Source of the DNA: Candidatus Limnocylindrales bacterium
Lineage (GTDB): Bacteria; Desulfobacterota; Binatia; UBA1149; CAITLU01
Assembly: GCA_035626395.1 (NCBI GenBank)
Contig: DASPNR010000030.1
Location: 248,001 to 312,000 of the forward strand
Direction: 5' to 3'
Length of the DNA: 64,000 nucleotides
The notes beneath the pieces were generated by a model that was not told the DNA's origin, searched no databases, and was given only the letters and a program-made list of their open reading frames with translations. A program made the position numbers and the translations under genes. Position 1 is the first letter of the stretch, and every line of letters begins with the position of its first letter. This document shows positions 1 to 7,736 of the stretch, in pieces.

Positions 1-859
1 CCTGCACGGCTTCCTCGGGATCGACGTGCACCGTGCGCATCATCGCCGACGGCTCGTAGGCGCCGACCGGAACGGCCATCAGATCGATCGGTCCGAGGCG
101 CCTGCCGATCTCGGCGAAGCCGGAGAAGTAGCCGGTGTCGCCGGCGTGATAGAAGCGGCGCGTATCGCCGGCCACCACCCACCCGGCCCACAGCGTCTTG
201 TCGCCATCGGCGATGCCCCGGCGCGAGAAGTGCTGCGCCGGTACGCAGTGCACGGTGACGTTGCCGACGGTGGTCTGCTCCCACCAGTCGAGCTCCGTGA
301 ACTGTCCGCCGGCCTCGCGCACGAGCTCGCCGAGGCCGAGCGGGACGAGGAAGTGCGCGCCCATCTCGGCCAGAGCCTGGATCGAATCGAAGTCGCTGTG
401 GTCGTAGTGGTTGTGCGAGAGCGTGACGAAGTCGATCCGCGGCAGCTCGTTCAGCGGCACGCCGGGCTCCACAAGGCGCCGCGGCCCCACCAGAGCAACG
501 GGGCTGGCGGTCTCCGAGAACATCGGGTCGGTCAGGAACGTCACTCCGCTCATGCGCACGAGCATCGTCGAGTGGCCGATCCAGGTGATCGAGGGATTGC
601 GAAGCATCGCCTCGCGGTCGAACGGCACGCGCTCGGCAGCGCCGCTTCTTGGCACCACCGAGGTCCACGCCTTGCGCAGGAAGAACGGCAGCGTGACGTC
701 GACGCCCGCCTCGATGTGCCGGTTTTCGGCGTTGACGAAGCGGTCGCCCTCGCGAGGAGCGCCGCCGTGCGAAGATGCGGGAACGATGGTGGCCATCAGT
801 GCGGTCGAGAAGGAGGCGAGGCGCAGCAAGCTACGCAACGAGAAGCCGGGCACCGCCAC
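1..859 (-). CDS. MBL-fold metallo-hydrolase, C-terminus beyond the window
   Basis: Partial gene, read leftwards and running off the window after about 286 codons. The protein belongs to the metallo-beta-lactamase fold, in the branch with UlaG-like and NAPE-PLD-like hydrolases. The metal motif HNHYDH is at residues 149-154, preceded by the usual strand ending in TLS, and a GDTGYF metal/strand motif follows near residue 245. The family hydrolyses phosphodiester or lactone bonds; the substrate here is unknown. The frame opens right after a TAG with GTG at 859, and a hydrophobic stretch follows (residues about 10-28), possibly a signal peptide. A later ATG at 796 would remove that stretch. I prefer the longer form because the N-terminus looks like an export signal, but the start is uncertain. 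Confidence 0.8.
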   Translation of the reverse strand, partial: MAVPGFSLRSLLRLASFSTALMATIVPASSHGGAPREGDRFVNAENRHIEAGVDVTLPFFLRKAWTSVVPRSGAAERVPFDREAMLRNPSITWIGHSTMLVRMSGVTFLTDPMFSETASPVALVGPRRLVEPGVPLNELPRIDFVTLSHNHYDHSDFDSIQALAEMGAHFLVPLGLGELVREAGGQFTELDWWEQTTVGNVTVHCVPAQHFSRRGIADGDKTLWAGWVVAGDTRRFYHAGDTGYFSGFAEIGRRLGPIDLMAVPVGAYEPSAMMRTVHVDPEEAVQ

Positions 860-910
860 GGGCCGCGTCTACCTGGAACCCGCGCCCGCCTCCAACACTC
901 GGAACGAGGT

Positions 911-2107
911 TCAGCGCAGCTGGCAGGCCACCGTCTTCTCGACGAGCACCGTGCCGTCGGCCATGGTTACCTGCGCGGTCACCATCGGCGGGCTGCCCTG
1001 CAGGAACGTGGCAGAGATGGCGCTGGCTCCTTCGGCGATGTCGCCGCCGTCGCTGTCGAAGTCGAACTCGACCTGATCGCCGATGGCCGACTGCAGTCCC
1101 GAGATCGCCTCGTTGGCACCCGATACGATGCGCGCACGGTAGGAGCCGGCGGCAAAGCCGCTGCCGTCGACCGAGGCGCGCGAGCGGTCGGAACGCTTCT
1201 CGCACGAGACGCGCAGGGCCTCGAGTCCGGTGCCCGGAGGAAACGCGTCGGCGCACGCGTCGACGCTGCAGATGCCAGGGCCGATGTCGACGCCGCCTTG
1301 CGCCGCGCACTCGCCGGGCGTGCGGTCTTCGCAGTCGATGCCGGAGTCGTCGGGCAGGCAGCAGCGCGTGTCGGGGTCGCTCGAGGGCGTGCCGGCGCAC
1401 GGGTTTTCCAGACAGCTCGCCGCCTCGACGACCACGCCGCCTTCGGCCGCGCACTCTTCGACGGTGCGATCCTCGCAATCGGGGCCGCTGTCATCGGGAA
1501 CGCAGCAGACGATGTCGCCGCCGGCCGGTGGCGGCGTGCCGGCACACGGGCTCGGGAGGCAGGTGGTCGCGGTCGTCACCACGCCGCCCTCGGCGGCGCA
1601 CTCTGCCTCCGTGCGATCCTCGCACTCGGGCCCGTCATCGTCGGGAACGCAGCAGATGATCTCGCCGGCGTCGCTGGAGCCGCTGCCGCCGGCCGGCACG
1701 CTGACGGCCAGGACGTCGGAGCCCTCGGCGCTGCGCACCAGCAGCATCGCTCCGCGCGGATCGAAGCCGAGGAAGTTGTCCTTGCTCGAGCGCGGCCGGC
1801 TGCGGAAGCGGATGCGGCCGTTGCCCTTGTCGTCGGTCAGGACGTCGGCCACGCGCACGTCGCCGACGATGAGCTCGTAGGCCGACAGTGGCGCCAGCCC
1901 GGCGACGCGGACTTCGAGGCGCCCGTCGTCGGCACCGCGGATGCGCAGCTTGATGCGGCCGGCCGCATCGCCGTCGGACGGTGTGGAGGCGAGCTGCAGG
2001 TCGAGCTTGCTGCTGCCGGTGCTGGCGGCGACCGGCCCCGCTGCGCCGATCGAGACGAAGGCTGCGGCGGCGAGCGCGCCGAGGCTGCGAAGAAAATGCT
2101 GATTCAT
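911..2107 (-). CDS. Secreted protein with three Cys-rich repeats
   Basis: A 398-residue protein with a signal peptide (residues 1-29, Ala-rich core). An N-terminal beta-rich region (30-140) is followed by three tandem six-cysteine repeats at about 149-188, 198-238 and 247-285. A C-terminal beta-rich region (295-398) holds one cysteine pair. Each repeat runs CC, P-D-D, C-E-D-R-T, E-C-A-A, G-G-V, then C and P-C. The even cysteine number suggests disulfides outside the cytoplasm. Similar repeats recur in exported proteins of uncultured deltaproteobacteria-like genomes, but I know no assigned function. The ATG at 2107 follows a purine-rich GGGGAGAGGGGACTC stretch and starts directly at the signal peptide. 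A longer frame reading through from 2794 is antisense to the neighbouring glycosyltransferase frame and is rejected. Confidence 0.8.
   Translation of the reverse strand: MNQHFLRSLGALAAAAFVSIGAAGPVAASTGSSKLDLQLASTPSDGDAAGRIKLRIRGADDGRLEVRVAGLAPLSAYELIVGDVRVADVLTDDKGNGRIRFRSRPRSSKDNFLGFDPRGAMLLVRSAEGSDVLAVSVPAGGSGSSDAGEIICCVPDDDGPECEDRTEAECAAEGGVVTTATTCLPSPCAGTPPPAGGDIVCCVPDDSGPDCEDRTVEECAAEGGVVVEAASCLENPCAGTPSSDPDTRCCLPDDSGIDCEDRTPGECAAQGGVDIGPGICSVDACADAFPPGTGLEALRVSCEKRSDRSRASVDGSGFAAGSYRARIVSGANEAISGLQSAIGDQVEFDFDSDGGDIAEGASAISATFLQGSPPMVTAQVTMADGTVLVEKTVACQLR
1253..1663 (-). repeat. Three tandem Cys-rich protein repeats
   Basis: The coding region for three about 49-residue modules lies inside the secreted protein gene. 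The modules share CCxPDDxG, CEDRT, ECAAxGGV and a closing C-x(3)-C spacing. The third is the most diverged. They look like internal duplications rather than mobile DNA. Confidence 0.75.
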
Positions 2108-2322
2108 GAGTCCCCTCTCCCCTTGGGCCGCACGTGGCGGCGTTGTGATGCGTCTGCCCGAGCAAGCGGCGTGCCGCGCGCGCCCCCGCGGAAACGCTGC
2201 AGAACCGCATGGCATTGCGAGCTGGAAGGCGCGGGCGGCGGGGCAGGTCGCGCGCGCGGGGCAGGTGACCCGGCCGCGGCGGCGCGGCGAGTCGCGGGCG
2301 CGAGCGTCGTCGCCCCGGCTCT

Positions 2323-3120
2323 CTAGCGTCGCAATCGGAAGATCAGGCCGAGCACGATGAAGATGATGCGAATCGTGTCGACCCAGGGCCGGTAGTAGCT
2401 GATGCGCGTGTCGGCCGGAGGGTAGTAGACGCGCACCGGCACGCAGCGAACGGGCATGCCGGCGTTGACCGCCCGAATCAGCACCTCGGTCTCGAAGCCG
2501 TAGTGGCTGGCGTAGGCACCGAGCGCGCGCGTGGCCGCCACCGGATAGACACGGAAGCCCGACTGCGTATCGTCGAAGGCGGCGCCGCTGGCGATCTCGA
2601 CCCAGCGATTGGCGAAGCGATTGCCGAACAGCTTCATCGGCGAGATGTCGTGCTCGTCGCGGCGGCGCTCGCCGAGCACCAGCGCGAGCGGATCCTCCTG
2701 CGACGCGCGCAGCATGGCGGGGATCTCCTCGCTCAGATGCTGGCCGTCGCCGTCGATGGCGATGACGTGGGTGAATCCGTTGCGGTGCGCCCACGAAAGA
2801 CCAATGCTGAGCGCTGCGCCCTTGCCGCGCCGCCGCTCATGTCGCAGCACGTCCGCGCCCGCCGCGCGCGCAGCCTCGCCGGTGCCGTCGGTGCTGCCGT
2901 CGTCGATGACCAGCACCGCTGCCACGTGCTGTCGCGCGCCTTCGACCACCGACGCGATCGTGGCCGCGCAATCGAGCGCCGGCACGATCGCGGCGATGCG
3001 CGTCGTCGACGTGTGACGGCCACTTGGAGCACCGCCCTCGGCGTGGTACTCAGCGCCTCCGATGATTCCCTCCGAAACGCTTCCGCCCGAGCTTCGCGTC
3101 GACGGTTTGTGGTGGCGCAA
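2323..3120 (-). CDS. Glycosyltransferase family 2 (DPM1/DPG-synthase-like)
   Basis: A 265-residue GT-A fold glycosyltransferase. The domain begins near residue 42 with a Rossmann strand, then VIDDGSTDGT (residues about 71-80) and AIDGDGQH, the metal/nucleotide-sugar motifs of polyprenyl-phosphate-sugar synthases. The C-terminus has an FIVLGLIF hydrophobic tail that may touch the membrane. The family moves a sugar from a nucleotide donor onto a lipid carrier or glycan. The only classical start codon before the domain is TTG at 3120. It lies 59 bases inside the divergent acyltransferase gene, so the true start may be non-standard or later. With the next two genes it makes a lipid/envelope group. 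Confidence 0.82.
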   Translation of the reverse strand: MRHHKPSTRSSGGSVSEGIIGGAEYHAEGGAPSGRHTSTTRIAAIVPALDCAATIASVVEGARQHVAAVLVIDDGSTDGTGEAARAAGADVLRHERRRGKGAALSIGLSWAHRNGFTHVIAIDGDGQHLSEEIPAMLRASQEDPLALVLGERRRDEHDISPMKLFGNRFANRWVEIASGAAFDDTQSGFRVYPVAATRALGAYASHYGFETEVLIRAVNAGMPVRCVPVRVYYPPADTRISYYRPWVDTIRIIFIVLGLIFRLRR

Positions 3121-3991
3121 GTTCGCCTGGCTCGGCTCGGTGTACGGGCCCGAATGGTGGAAGCGCTATTCGCCGCCCGTCATTGCCGCCATCATCTTTT
3201 CGGTCGTCGGCCGCAATCGCCGAGGGTGCATCGCCAACATGCGTCGCGTGGTCGGCGACCGCGTGCCGGGCGCGGCGGCGCTGGCGGCGCTGCGCACGTT
3301 CGTCGAGTTCGCCAACTGCATGACCGAGACGCTCGAGTACTTCGGTCCCAAACCGCATCCGGTACAGGTCGATCTTCCCGAAGCCGACCTCGTCGAAAAG
3401 CTGATCGCCGATGGCCGAGGCCTGGTCGTCGTGACGGGGCACTTCGGCAACTGGGATCTGGCGGCCAAGCGTCTTCTCAGCTACGGGCGGCCGGTGCACG
3501 TCGTCATGGCACGCGAGGCCAACGCGAGCATGCATCGCTACCAGCAGCAGCTTCGCGAGTCGGCGTCGATCCGTATCGTGTTCTCGGACACCTCGCTGTT
3601 CTCGACGCTCAACCTCGTGCACGCGCTGCGCGCCAACGAGGTGGTGGCGATGCAGCTCGACCGCACGCCACCGCAGGCGCGCACCGTCGACGTGCCGTTC
3701 TTCGGGGCTCCGGCGCATTTCGCCGCCGGTCCCTTTCACCTTGCGCGCGTCGCGCGCTCGCCGCTGATCACCGCCTTTGCCGTGCGCATGGGCGTGCGGC
3801 ACTACGAGATCCGTCTCGGCAGCGCCTACGACGTGCCGCAGTGGGCGCGCGGCAAGCGGCTGGCGTCGGTGGCGGCGCAGGCGGTGGCGGATTTCGAGGC
3901 CATCGTGCGCGAGTTCCCGGTTTCAGTTCTCGGATTTCTGGGAAGGGCAGGAGCTCACTCCAGCGCCGCCGCGATCGCTGCGCGCGCCTGA
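3062..3991 (+). CDS. LpxL/HtrB-like lysophospholipid acyltransferase, probable C-terminal frameshift
   Basis: A 309-residue member of the LpxL/HtrB (Kdo2-lipid A lauroyl transferase) superfamily, which passes an acyl chain from ACP to a lipid at the inner membrane. The catalytic H-x4-D motif is HFGNWD at residues 127-132. An N-terminal membrane anchor around residues 35-50 and the QLDRTPP substrate-site region are present. The last about 20 residues do not look like the family. From about 3920 the +1 frame instead reads FQFSDFWEGQEL, resembling the usual aromatic tail (W-F-x-F-x-D-F-W), and runs to a stop at 4031. So this reading frame is probably interrupted near its end. The tail overlaps the convergent plsC-like gene. 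Confidence 0.8.
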   Translation: MIPSETLPPELRVDGLWWRKFAWLGSVYGPEWWKRYSPPVIAAIIFSVVGRNRRGCIANMRRVVGDRVPGAAALAALRTFVEFANCMTETLEYFGPKPHPVQVDLPEADLVEKLIADGRGLVVVTGHFGNWDLAAKRLLSYGRPVHVVMAREANASMHRYQQQLRESASIRIVFSDTSLFSTLNLVHALRANEVVAMQLDRTPPQARTVDVPFFGAPAHFAAGPFHLARVARSPLITAFAVRMGVRHYEIRLGSAYDVPQWARGKRLASVAAQAVADFEAIVREFPVSVLGFLGRAGAHSSAAAIAARA

Positions 3992-4725
3992 TCGGCCAGA
4001 CGATCTCGCTGGTCGTACGCGAGCCCGCTAGTCGGGATCGCATCCAGCACGATCAGTTCCATGTTGCCGGGCACGATGGACAGATAGCCTCCGGCCGGCA
4101 TGATGTCGCGACCGCCGCGGCACGCGATGGGCACGATCGGCAGGCCGAGCTCCATGGCGGTGACGAACGCGCCCTTCTTGAACGGCTTCAGATTGCCCGT
4201 GCGGCTGCGCGTCCCCTCCGGAAAGAACACGAGGCTGTGATCGCCCGCCCGCAACCGCCTCAGCCGCTCCACCGACTTGCCCGTATCTTCGCGATCGATG
4301 GGAACCATTCCCATGGTGCGCATCACCAGGCCGAGCACCGGCTCGCGAAAGAGCTCTTTCTTGGCGGTGAAGCGCGTATAGCCGGGGATGAAGCCGAGGA
4401 TCGCCGCGATGTCGAAATGACTCTGGTGATTGGCGACGAAAACCACCGGCCCTCGCGGCAGCCGCTCGAGGCCGCGCACGGTGACGTGCACGCCGAGCAC
4501 TCGGGCGAGGTTGCGCGCCTGCGCCTTGGCAAAGCGCCAGGTCAGGCGCTCGTCGCGGACGACCAGGTGCAGGAACACGGCAATCGACCCCATCGTGAAG
4601 AGCATCGATCGGAACAGCAGCCTGTTCAGGAACAGCCGTGCGCGCGAGCTGCCGGGAATGGCCGGATCGACTGCGGGCTGCGCGGTGAGTCGAGCAGCCG
4701 TCTCTTCAGGGGAGGCATCAGGCAT
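3955..4725 (-). CDS. plsC: 1-acyl-sn-glycerol-3-phosphate acyltransferase (PlsC-like)
   Basis: A 256-residue PlsC family enzyme, expected to acylate lysophosphatidic acid at the inner membrane. Block I is NHQSHFD with His100 and Asp105 (H-x4-D). Block II is near AKKELF at 121-126. Block III is FPEGTR at 168-173, and a hydrophobic VPIA block IV follows. Membrane segments lie at about 35-55. I took ATG at 4725; a TTG 42 bases upstream would add 14 residues with no family resemblance. The 3' end overlaps the convergent LpxL-like gene by 37 bases, or 77 if that gene's shifted frame is real. Family assignment is firm, but assignment as the housekeeping PlsC is inference, since genomes often carry several paralogues. 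Confidence 0.85.
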   Translation of the reverse strand: MPDASPEETAARLTAQPAVDPAIPGSSRARLFLNRLLFRSMLFTMGSIAVFLHLVVRDERLTWRFAKAQARNLARVLGVHVTVRGLERLPRGPVVFVANHQSHFDIAAILGFIPGYTRFTAKKELFREPVLGLVMRTMGMVPIDREDTGKSVERLRRLRAGDHSLVFFPEGTRSRTGNLKPFKKGAFVTAMELGLPIVPIACRGGRDIMPAGGYLSIVPGNMELIVLDAIPTSGLAYDQRDRLADQARAAIAAALE

Positions 4726-4912
4726 GTCGAAGCTGGCTGAAATCCGGAAAACGCGGCGCCGAGTCAAGGCACACGCGCCTGCGACGGCTGGCGTCTTCCT
4801 CCGCGCTCGCTCCTCGCCGCTTTCCGGGCGGGGCTCGCACGTACGCAGCGGAAGGCGGCGATTGGTGCGCCTGCATTGACTCGCGCGCGAACGCCTTCGA
4901 TATTAGCTGACC

Positions 4913-6265
4913 GTGCGCCTTCTCCTGATCTCCCCGACCCATTACGATCGTCGCGGCCAGCTGCACAAGACCACGCGCTACTGGACCAGCGGCACCACGC
5001 TGCCCTACCTCAAGGCACTGACGCCGCCGGGGTGGAGCGTGGAGATGGTCGATGAGCTGTTCTACGACGTGCCGACCGATGGCCGGTACGACGTGGTCGG
5101 CATCACCGCGATGGGGCCGCAGATCGCCCGTGCCTACGACCTTGCCGACCACTTCCGCGAGCGCGGCGCCAAGGTGGTTCTTGGCGGGACGTGGGTGACG
5201 CTGGCCGCGCAGGAGTCGCTCGAGCACGCCGACGCCGTCGTCTCCGGGGAGGCCGAGCAGCTGTGGCCCGAAATTCTCGCCGACCTGGCGGGCGGACGCA
5301 GCCGCGGAATCTATCGATCCGAAGGCTGGTTCGACCTTGGCGACATGCCCGAGTTCGACCATCGCGAGCTTCCGCTGCTGAAGTGGGACGCCTTCCAGAA
5401 GAGCTGGCTGTATCGCCAGTACTTCCACTGGCCCATCACGTTCTCGCGCGGTTGTCCGCACCCGTGCGAGTACTGCGCCGTGCAGACCTACTACAGGCGC
5501 AGCTTCCGCACCCGGCCCGTCGAGGCCGTCATCCACGAGCTGAAGCGCATGAAGTCGCTCGGCGCCGACCGCATCCTGTTCCTCGACGACAATCCCGTCG
5601 CGCATCCGGAGAAGGCCAAGGAGCTGTTCCGGGCCATGATCCCGCTTCGCATGAAGTGGGCCAGCCAGAGCACCATCAACATCGCACGCGACGAGGAGCT
5701 GCTCGACCTGGCTGCGCGCAGCGGCTGTGTCAGCCTCTCGATCGGCCTGGAGAGCATCAACGAGTCGAGCCTCGCCAGCATCTCCAAGGACTTCAACAAA
5801 CCTACGCGCTTCGATGAGGACCTGGCCAGGATCCGCCGCAAGGGAATTCAGGTCATCGCGCTGCTGATGATCGGGCTCGACGGCGACACCGTCGACACGT
5901 TCCGGCACTCGCTCGAGTTCCTCAACCGCAATCGCGTCTCGTTCCTCAAGCTGTTCACGCCATGTCCGTATCCGGGCACCAAGTACTACGACGACATGAT
6001 GGAGCAGGAACGCATCCTCGATTTCGACTGGCGCAACTACGACTACGGCAGCGCCATCGTCAAGCCGGCCAACATGACGCCGCAGCAGATGCTCGACGGC
6101 TTCAACTACGTGTACCGCGGGTTCTACTCGATCCCTTCGATCATGCGGCGCCTGGTGCCGCCGCGCGGGCGGCGCGGCATGGAGACGGCCGCGTACATGG
6201 TCGCCAACCTGAAGGTCAACCGGTTCCTGTCGGCGAACGCCGATGCCTGGGGAACCATCTCCTGA
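4913..6265 (+). CDS. B12-binding-domain radical SAM protein
   Basis: A 450-residue protein with an N-terminal cobalamin-binding Rossmann-like domain (residues about 1-125) and a radical SAM core. The 4Fe-4S motif C-x3-C-x2-C is at Cys181, Cys185 and Cys188, followed by a TIM-barrel region ending near residue 390. A C-terminal about 60-residue tail completes the layout typical of class B methylases and related enzymes. These use methylcobalamin and SAM to methylate unreactive carbons, or to rearrange lipids, hopanoids or antibiotics. It resembles members that act on membrane lipids, but the substrate cannot be read from sequence. The GTG at 4913 is the first codon of the domain. It stands alone on the plus strand, ending 12 bases from the convergent PPOX gene. 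Confidence 0.88.
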   Translation: MRLLLISPTHYDRRGQLHKTTRYWTSGTTLPYLKALTPPGWSVEMVDELFYDVPTDGRYDVVGITAMGPQIARAYDLADHFRERGAKVVLGGTWVTLAAQESLEHADAVVSGEAEQLWPEILADLAGGRSRGIYRSEGWFDLGDMPEFDHRELPLLKWDAFQKSWLYRQYFHWPITFSRGCPHPCEYCAVQTYYRRSFRTRPVEAVIHELKRMKSLGADRILFLDDNPVAHPEKAKELFRAMIPLRMKWASQSTINIARDEELLDLAARSGCVSLSIGLESINESSLASISKDFNKPTRFDEDLARIRRKGIQVIALLMIGLDGDTVDTFRHSLEFLNRNRVSFLKLFTPCPYPGTKYYDDMMEQERILDFDWRNYDYGSAIVKPANMTPQQMLDGFNYVYRGFYSIPSIMRRLVPPRGRRGMETAAYMVANLKVNRFLSANADAWGTIS

Positions 6266-6277
6266 CCGGCGCCGGAC

Positions 6278-6814
6278 TCAGAACCAGCTGCGCGGCACCG
6301 GCAGGATCTCACGCATGCGCATGTAGAGGCGCAGCCCGATACCGACCAGACGGTGGTTGTCGAAGCCGCGCACGCGCGTCGGATCCAGCGTGATCTGCGC
6401 CAGGCCGCGCTTGTGGTTCTCCTCCGCCGTCATCTTCTCGTACTCGCGGCCGCCGACCCTGCCGAGGTAGTGCATCGCCAGCCAGCTGTTGAGGCCGCCT
6501 TCGACCGGCGCGTCCTCGATGTCGATCGTGCCGTCGACGATGACCGCGCGGTACGGCGGCACCTCGTCCTGGATCGCCAGGCACGCGCGGCCCTGACGGC
6601 GCAGCGCTTTGACCTTGTCGGACTGTCTCGAGGTCAGCATGCGAAAGCGTCCGTCCTGGTACCGGTACCAGATCGGCGCCTGCGACGGAGACCCGTCGCG
6701 CTTGGTGTAGGAGAGCATCGCGATTCGCGGCTCGGACACGAATCGCTCCAGCGCGTTCTTCTCGAACGCCGGCTGCGGCGGCATCGGCTGAAAGGGCAGG
6801 TCGGTAAGCTTCAT
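6278..6814 (-). CDS. Pyridoxamine 5'-phosphate oxidase-like flavin/F420 protein
   Basis: A 178-residue protein of the split beta-barrel PPOX superfamily, the group that holds FMN- or F420-dependent reductases of about 130-180 residues. Near residues 30-75 it has the conserved pattern: a strand with IAMLSYTKRDGSP, then APIWYRY, then a K-V-K-A-L-R-R-Q-GRACLAIQ segment. The latter is typical of the TIGR03618-type F420 branch. It likely reduces or oxidises a small molecule with F420 or FMN, substrate unknown. ATG 6814 follows a good GGAGGA site. An LLM-class flavin enzyme elsewhere in the window (41276-42415) is consistent with use of F420. Confidence 0.8.
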   Translation of the reverse strand: MKLTDLPFQPMPPQPAFEKNALERFVSEPRIAMLSYTKRDGSPSQAPIWYRYQDGRFRMLTSRQSDKVKALRRQGRACLAIQDEVPPYRAVIVDGTIDIEDAPVEGGLNSWLAMHYLGRVGGREYEKMTAEENHKRGLAQITLDPTRVRGFDNHRLVGIGLRLYMRMREILPVPRSWF

Positions 6815-6993
6815 CGGGTCCTCCGTTGCATTCCATAGCGAGCGGAGAACGCACGCACGACCTCGGCTGCGCCACCCGGCGGGCGGACTCCGTTGCCGAT
6901 ACGGTGGCGGTGATGCTGGAGGTCGCGGCCGGCACGGTTGGCGATGCGGGCGGCGGCGTGCGCAAGCCGCGCGGCGTCGTGACGTGAGGCGTC

Positions 6994-7653
6994 TCAGGCC
7001 GCGACGGCTTCTCGGGACGAGACCAGCTCGGGCCGCGTAAGGTAGGCCGGCACCTCGCGAAGAACGCTGGCGTGGGAGAGCAGCCCGATGTGCCCGCAGC
7101 CGTCGATCACGCGCATGCGCGGCCAGATCTTCGGATCGTTCTTCGGAGTGGCGATGAGCGCATCGTGGCTGGCGAAGATGGATAACTCCTGGTGCGGTCC
7201 GTTCTGCGGCAGATAAGGCGAGCCTAATGTGACGAGTCTGCGGATGAGACCGCCGTGCTCGCTTTGAGCCACGTAGCGGCCGATGAGGCCGCCGAGACTG
7301 TGGCCGACGACGTCGACGCGGCTGGAGCCGGCGGCGGCGCACACCTGACGAATGGTGTCCACCAGTTGAGGCGCAAGCCGCGCGAAGTCGAGGCGCGGAA
7401 GGTACGAGAACGTGGCCCAGTTGCGAATGCCGCGCCCGTGCAGCGACTGCTGCAACGGGACGAAATTGCTGGGGTCGCCGAAGAGCCCGTGCACCAGGAC
7501 CACCGGCGTCCTGCTGGGCGAGGCGGCGTCGATGTGCATCGACGGCATCACCATCCGCCGCGGAAGATTGCCCACGACTCTGGCGAGAGCGCCGATTTCG
7601 GAGCTGACCAGGCGAAGCAGGCTGGACGTCGAAGATGTCTCGTTCTCGGCCAC
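6994..7653 (-). CDS. Lipase-like alpha/beta hydrolase
   Basis: A 219-residue alpha/beta hydrolase. The oxyanion-hole HG lies at residues 55-56 and the nucleophile elbow is GHSLGG with Ser119. A conserved final His (in CGHIG) is near residue 197. Together they form a Ser-His-Asp triad as in lipase class 2/LipB-like and acyltransferase-related esterases. No signal peptide is seen. The start is taken as GTG 7653 because an AGAGGA Shine-Dalgarno lies at the right distance and nothing upstream in frame fits. That site sits in the loop of a perfect 9-bp hairpin (see the entry at 7651). The gene is downstream of the phospholipase C-like gene on the same strand, so both may act on lipids. Substrate unknown. 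Confidence 0.8.
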   Translation of the reverse strand: MAENETSSTSSLLRLVSSEIGALARVVGNLPRRMVMPSMHIDAASPSRTPVVLVHGLFGDPSNFVPLQQSLHGRGIRNWATFSYLPRLDFARLAPQLVDTIRQVCAAAGSSRVDVVGHSLGGLIGRYVAQSEHGGLIRRLVTLGSPYLPQNGPHQELSIFASHDALIATPKNDPKIWPRMRVIDGCGHIGLLSHASVLREVPAYLTRPELVSSREAVAA

Positions 7654-7675
7654 AGGTTCATCCTCTGAACCTGTA
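7651..7675 (-). promoter_or_regulatory. Hairpin presenting the lipase ribosome binding site
   Basis: ACAGGTTCA and TGAACCTGT form a perfect 9-bp inverted repeat (7652-7660 and 7666-7674) around a five-base loop. On the transcript the loop is GAGGA, the Shine-Dalgarno of the gene starting at GTG 7653, and the stem covers the first bases of the start codon. The seen fact is the repeat; translational control or protein binding is inference. Confidence 0.55.
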
Positions 7676-7699
7676 GATGCATCGTCGGTGCCAACCGTT

Positions 7700-7724
7700 G
7701 CGCGCCCGCGGTGTGCGGGCGCGC
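7700..7724 (-). terminator. GC-rich hairpin downstream of the phospholipase C-like gene
   Basis: GCGCGCCCGC and GCGGGCGCGC pair perfectly over 10 bp with a five-base loop, 12 bases past the stop of the gene at 7737-9239. There is no T-run after it, so it is a pausing or RNA-stabilising stem rather than a classical intrinsic terminator. Confidence 0.45.
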
Positions 7725-7736
7725 AGAGCGGGCTGA

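Noticed and set aside
26..2326. A plus-strand frame of about 766 codons
   Set aside because: Its translation is low-quality Arg/Ala/Gly antisense to the MBL and Cys-repeat genes. It is a high-GC shadow with no domain.
5491..5841. Antisense and overlapping frames across the radical SAM gene
   Set aside because: Shadow of the catalytic gene; no start context or domain.
7700..7724. GC-rich hairpin as a Rho-independent terminator
   Set aside because: Perfect stem but no T-run. Kept as a stem only and not called a classical terminator.
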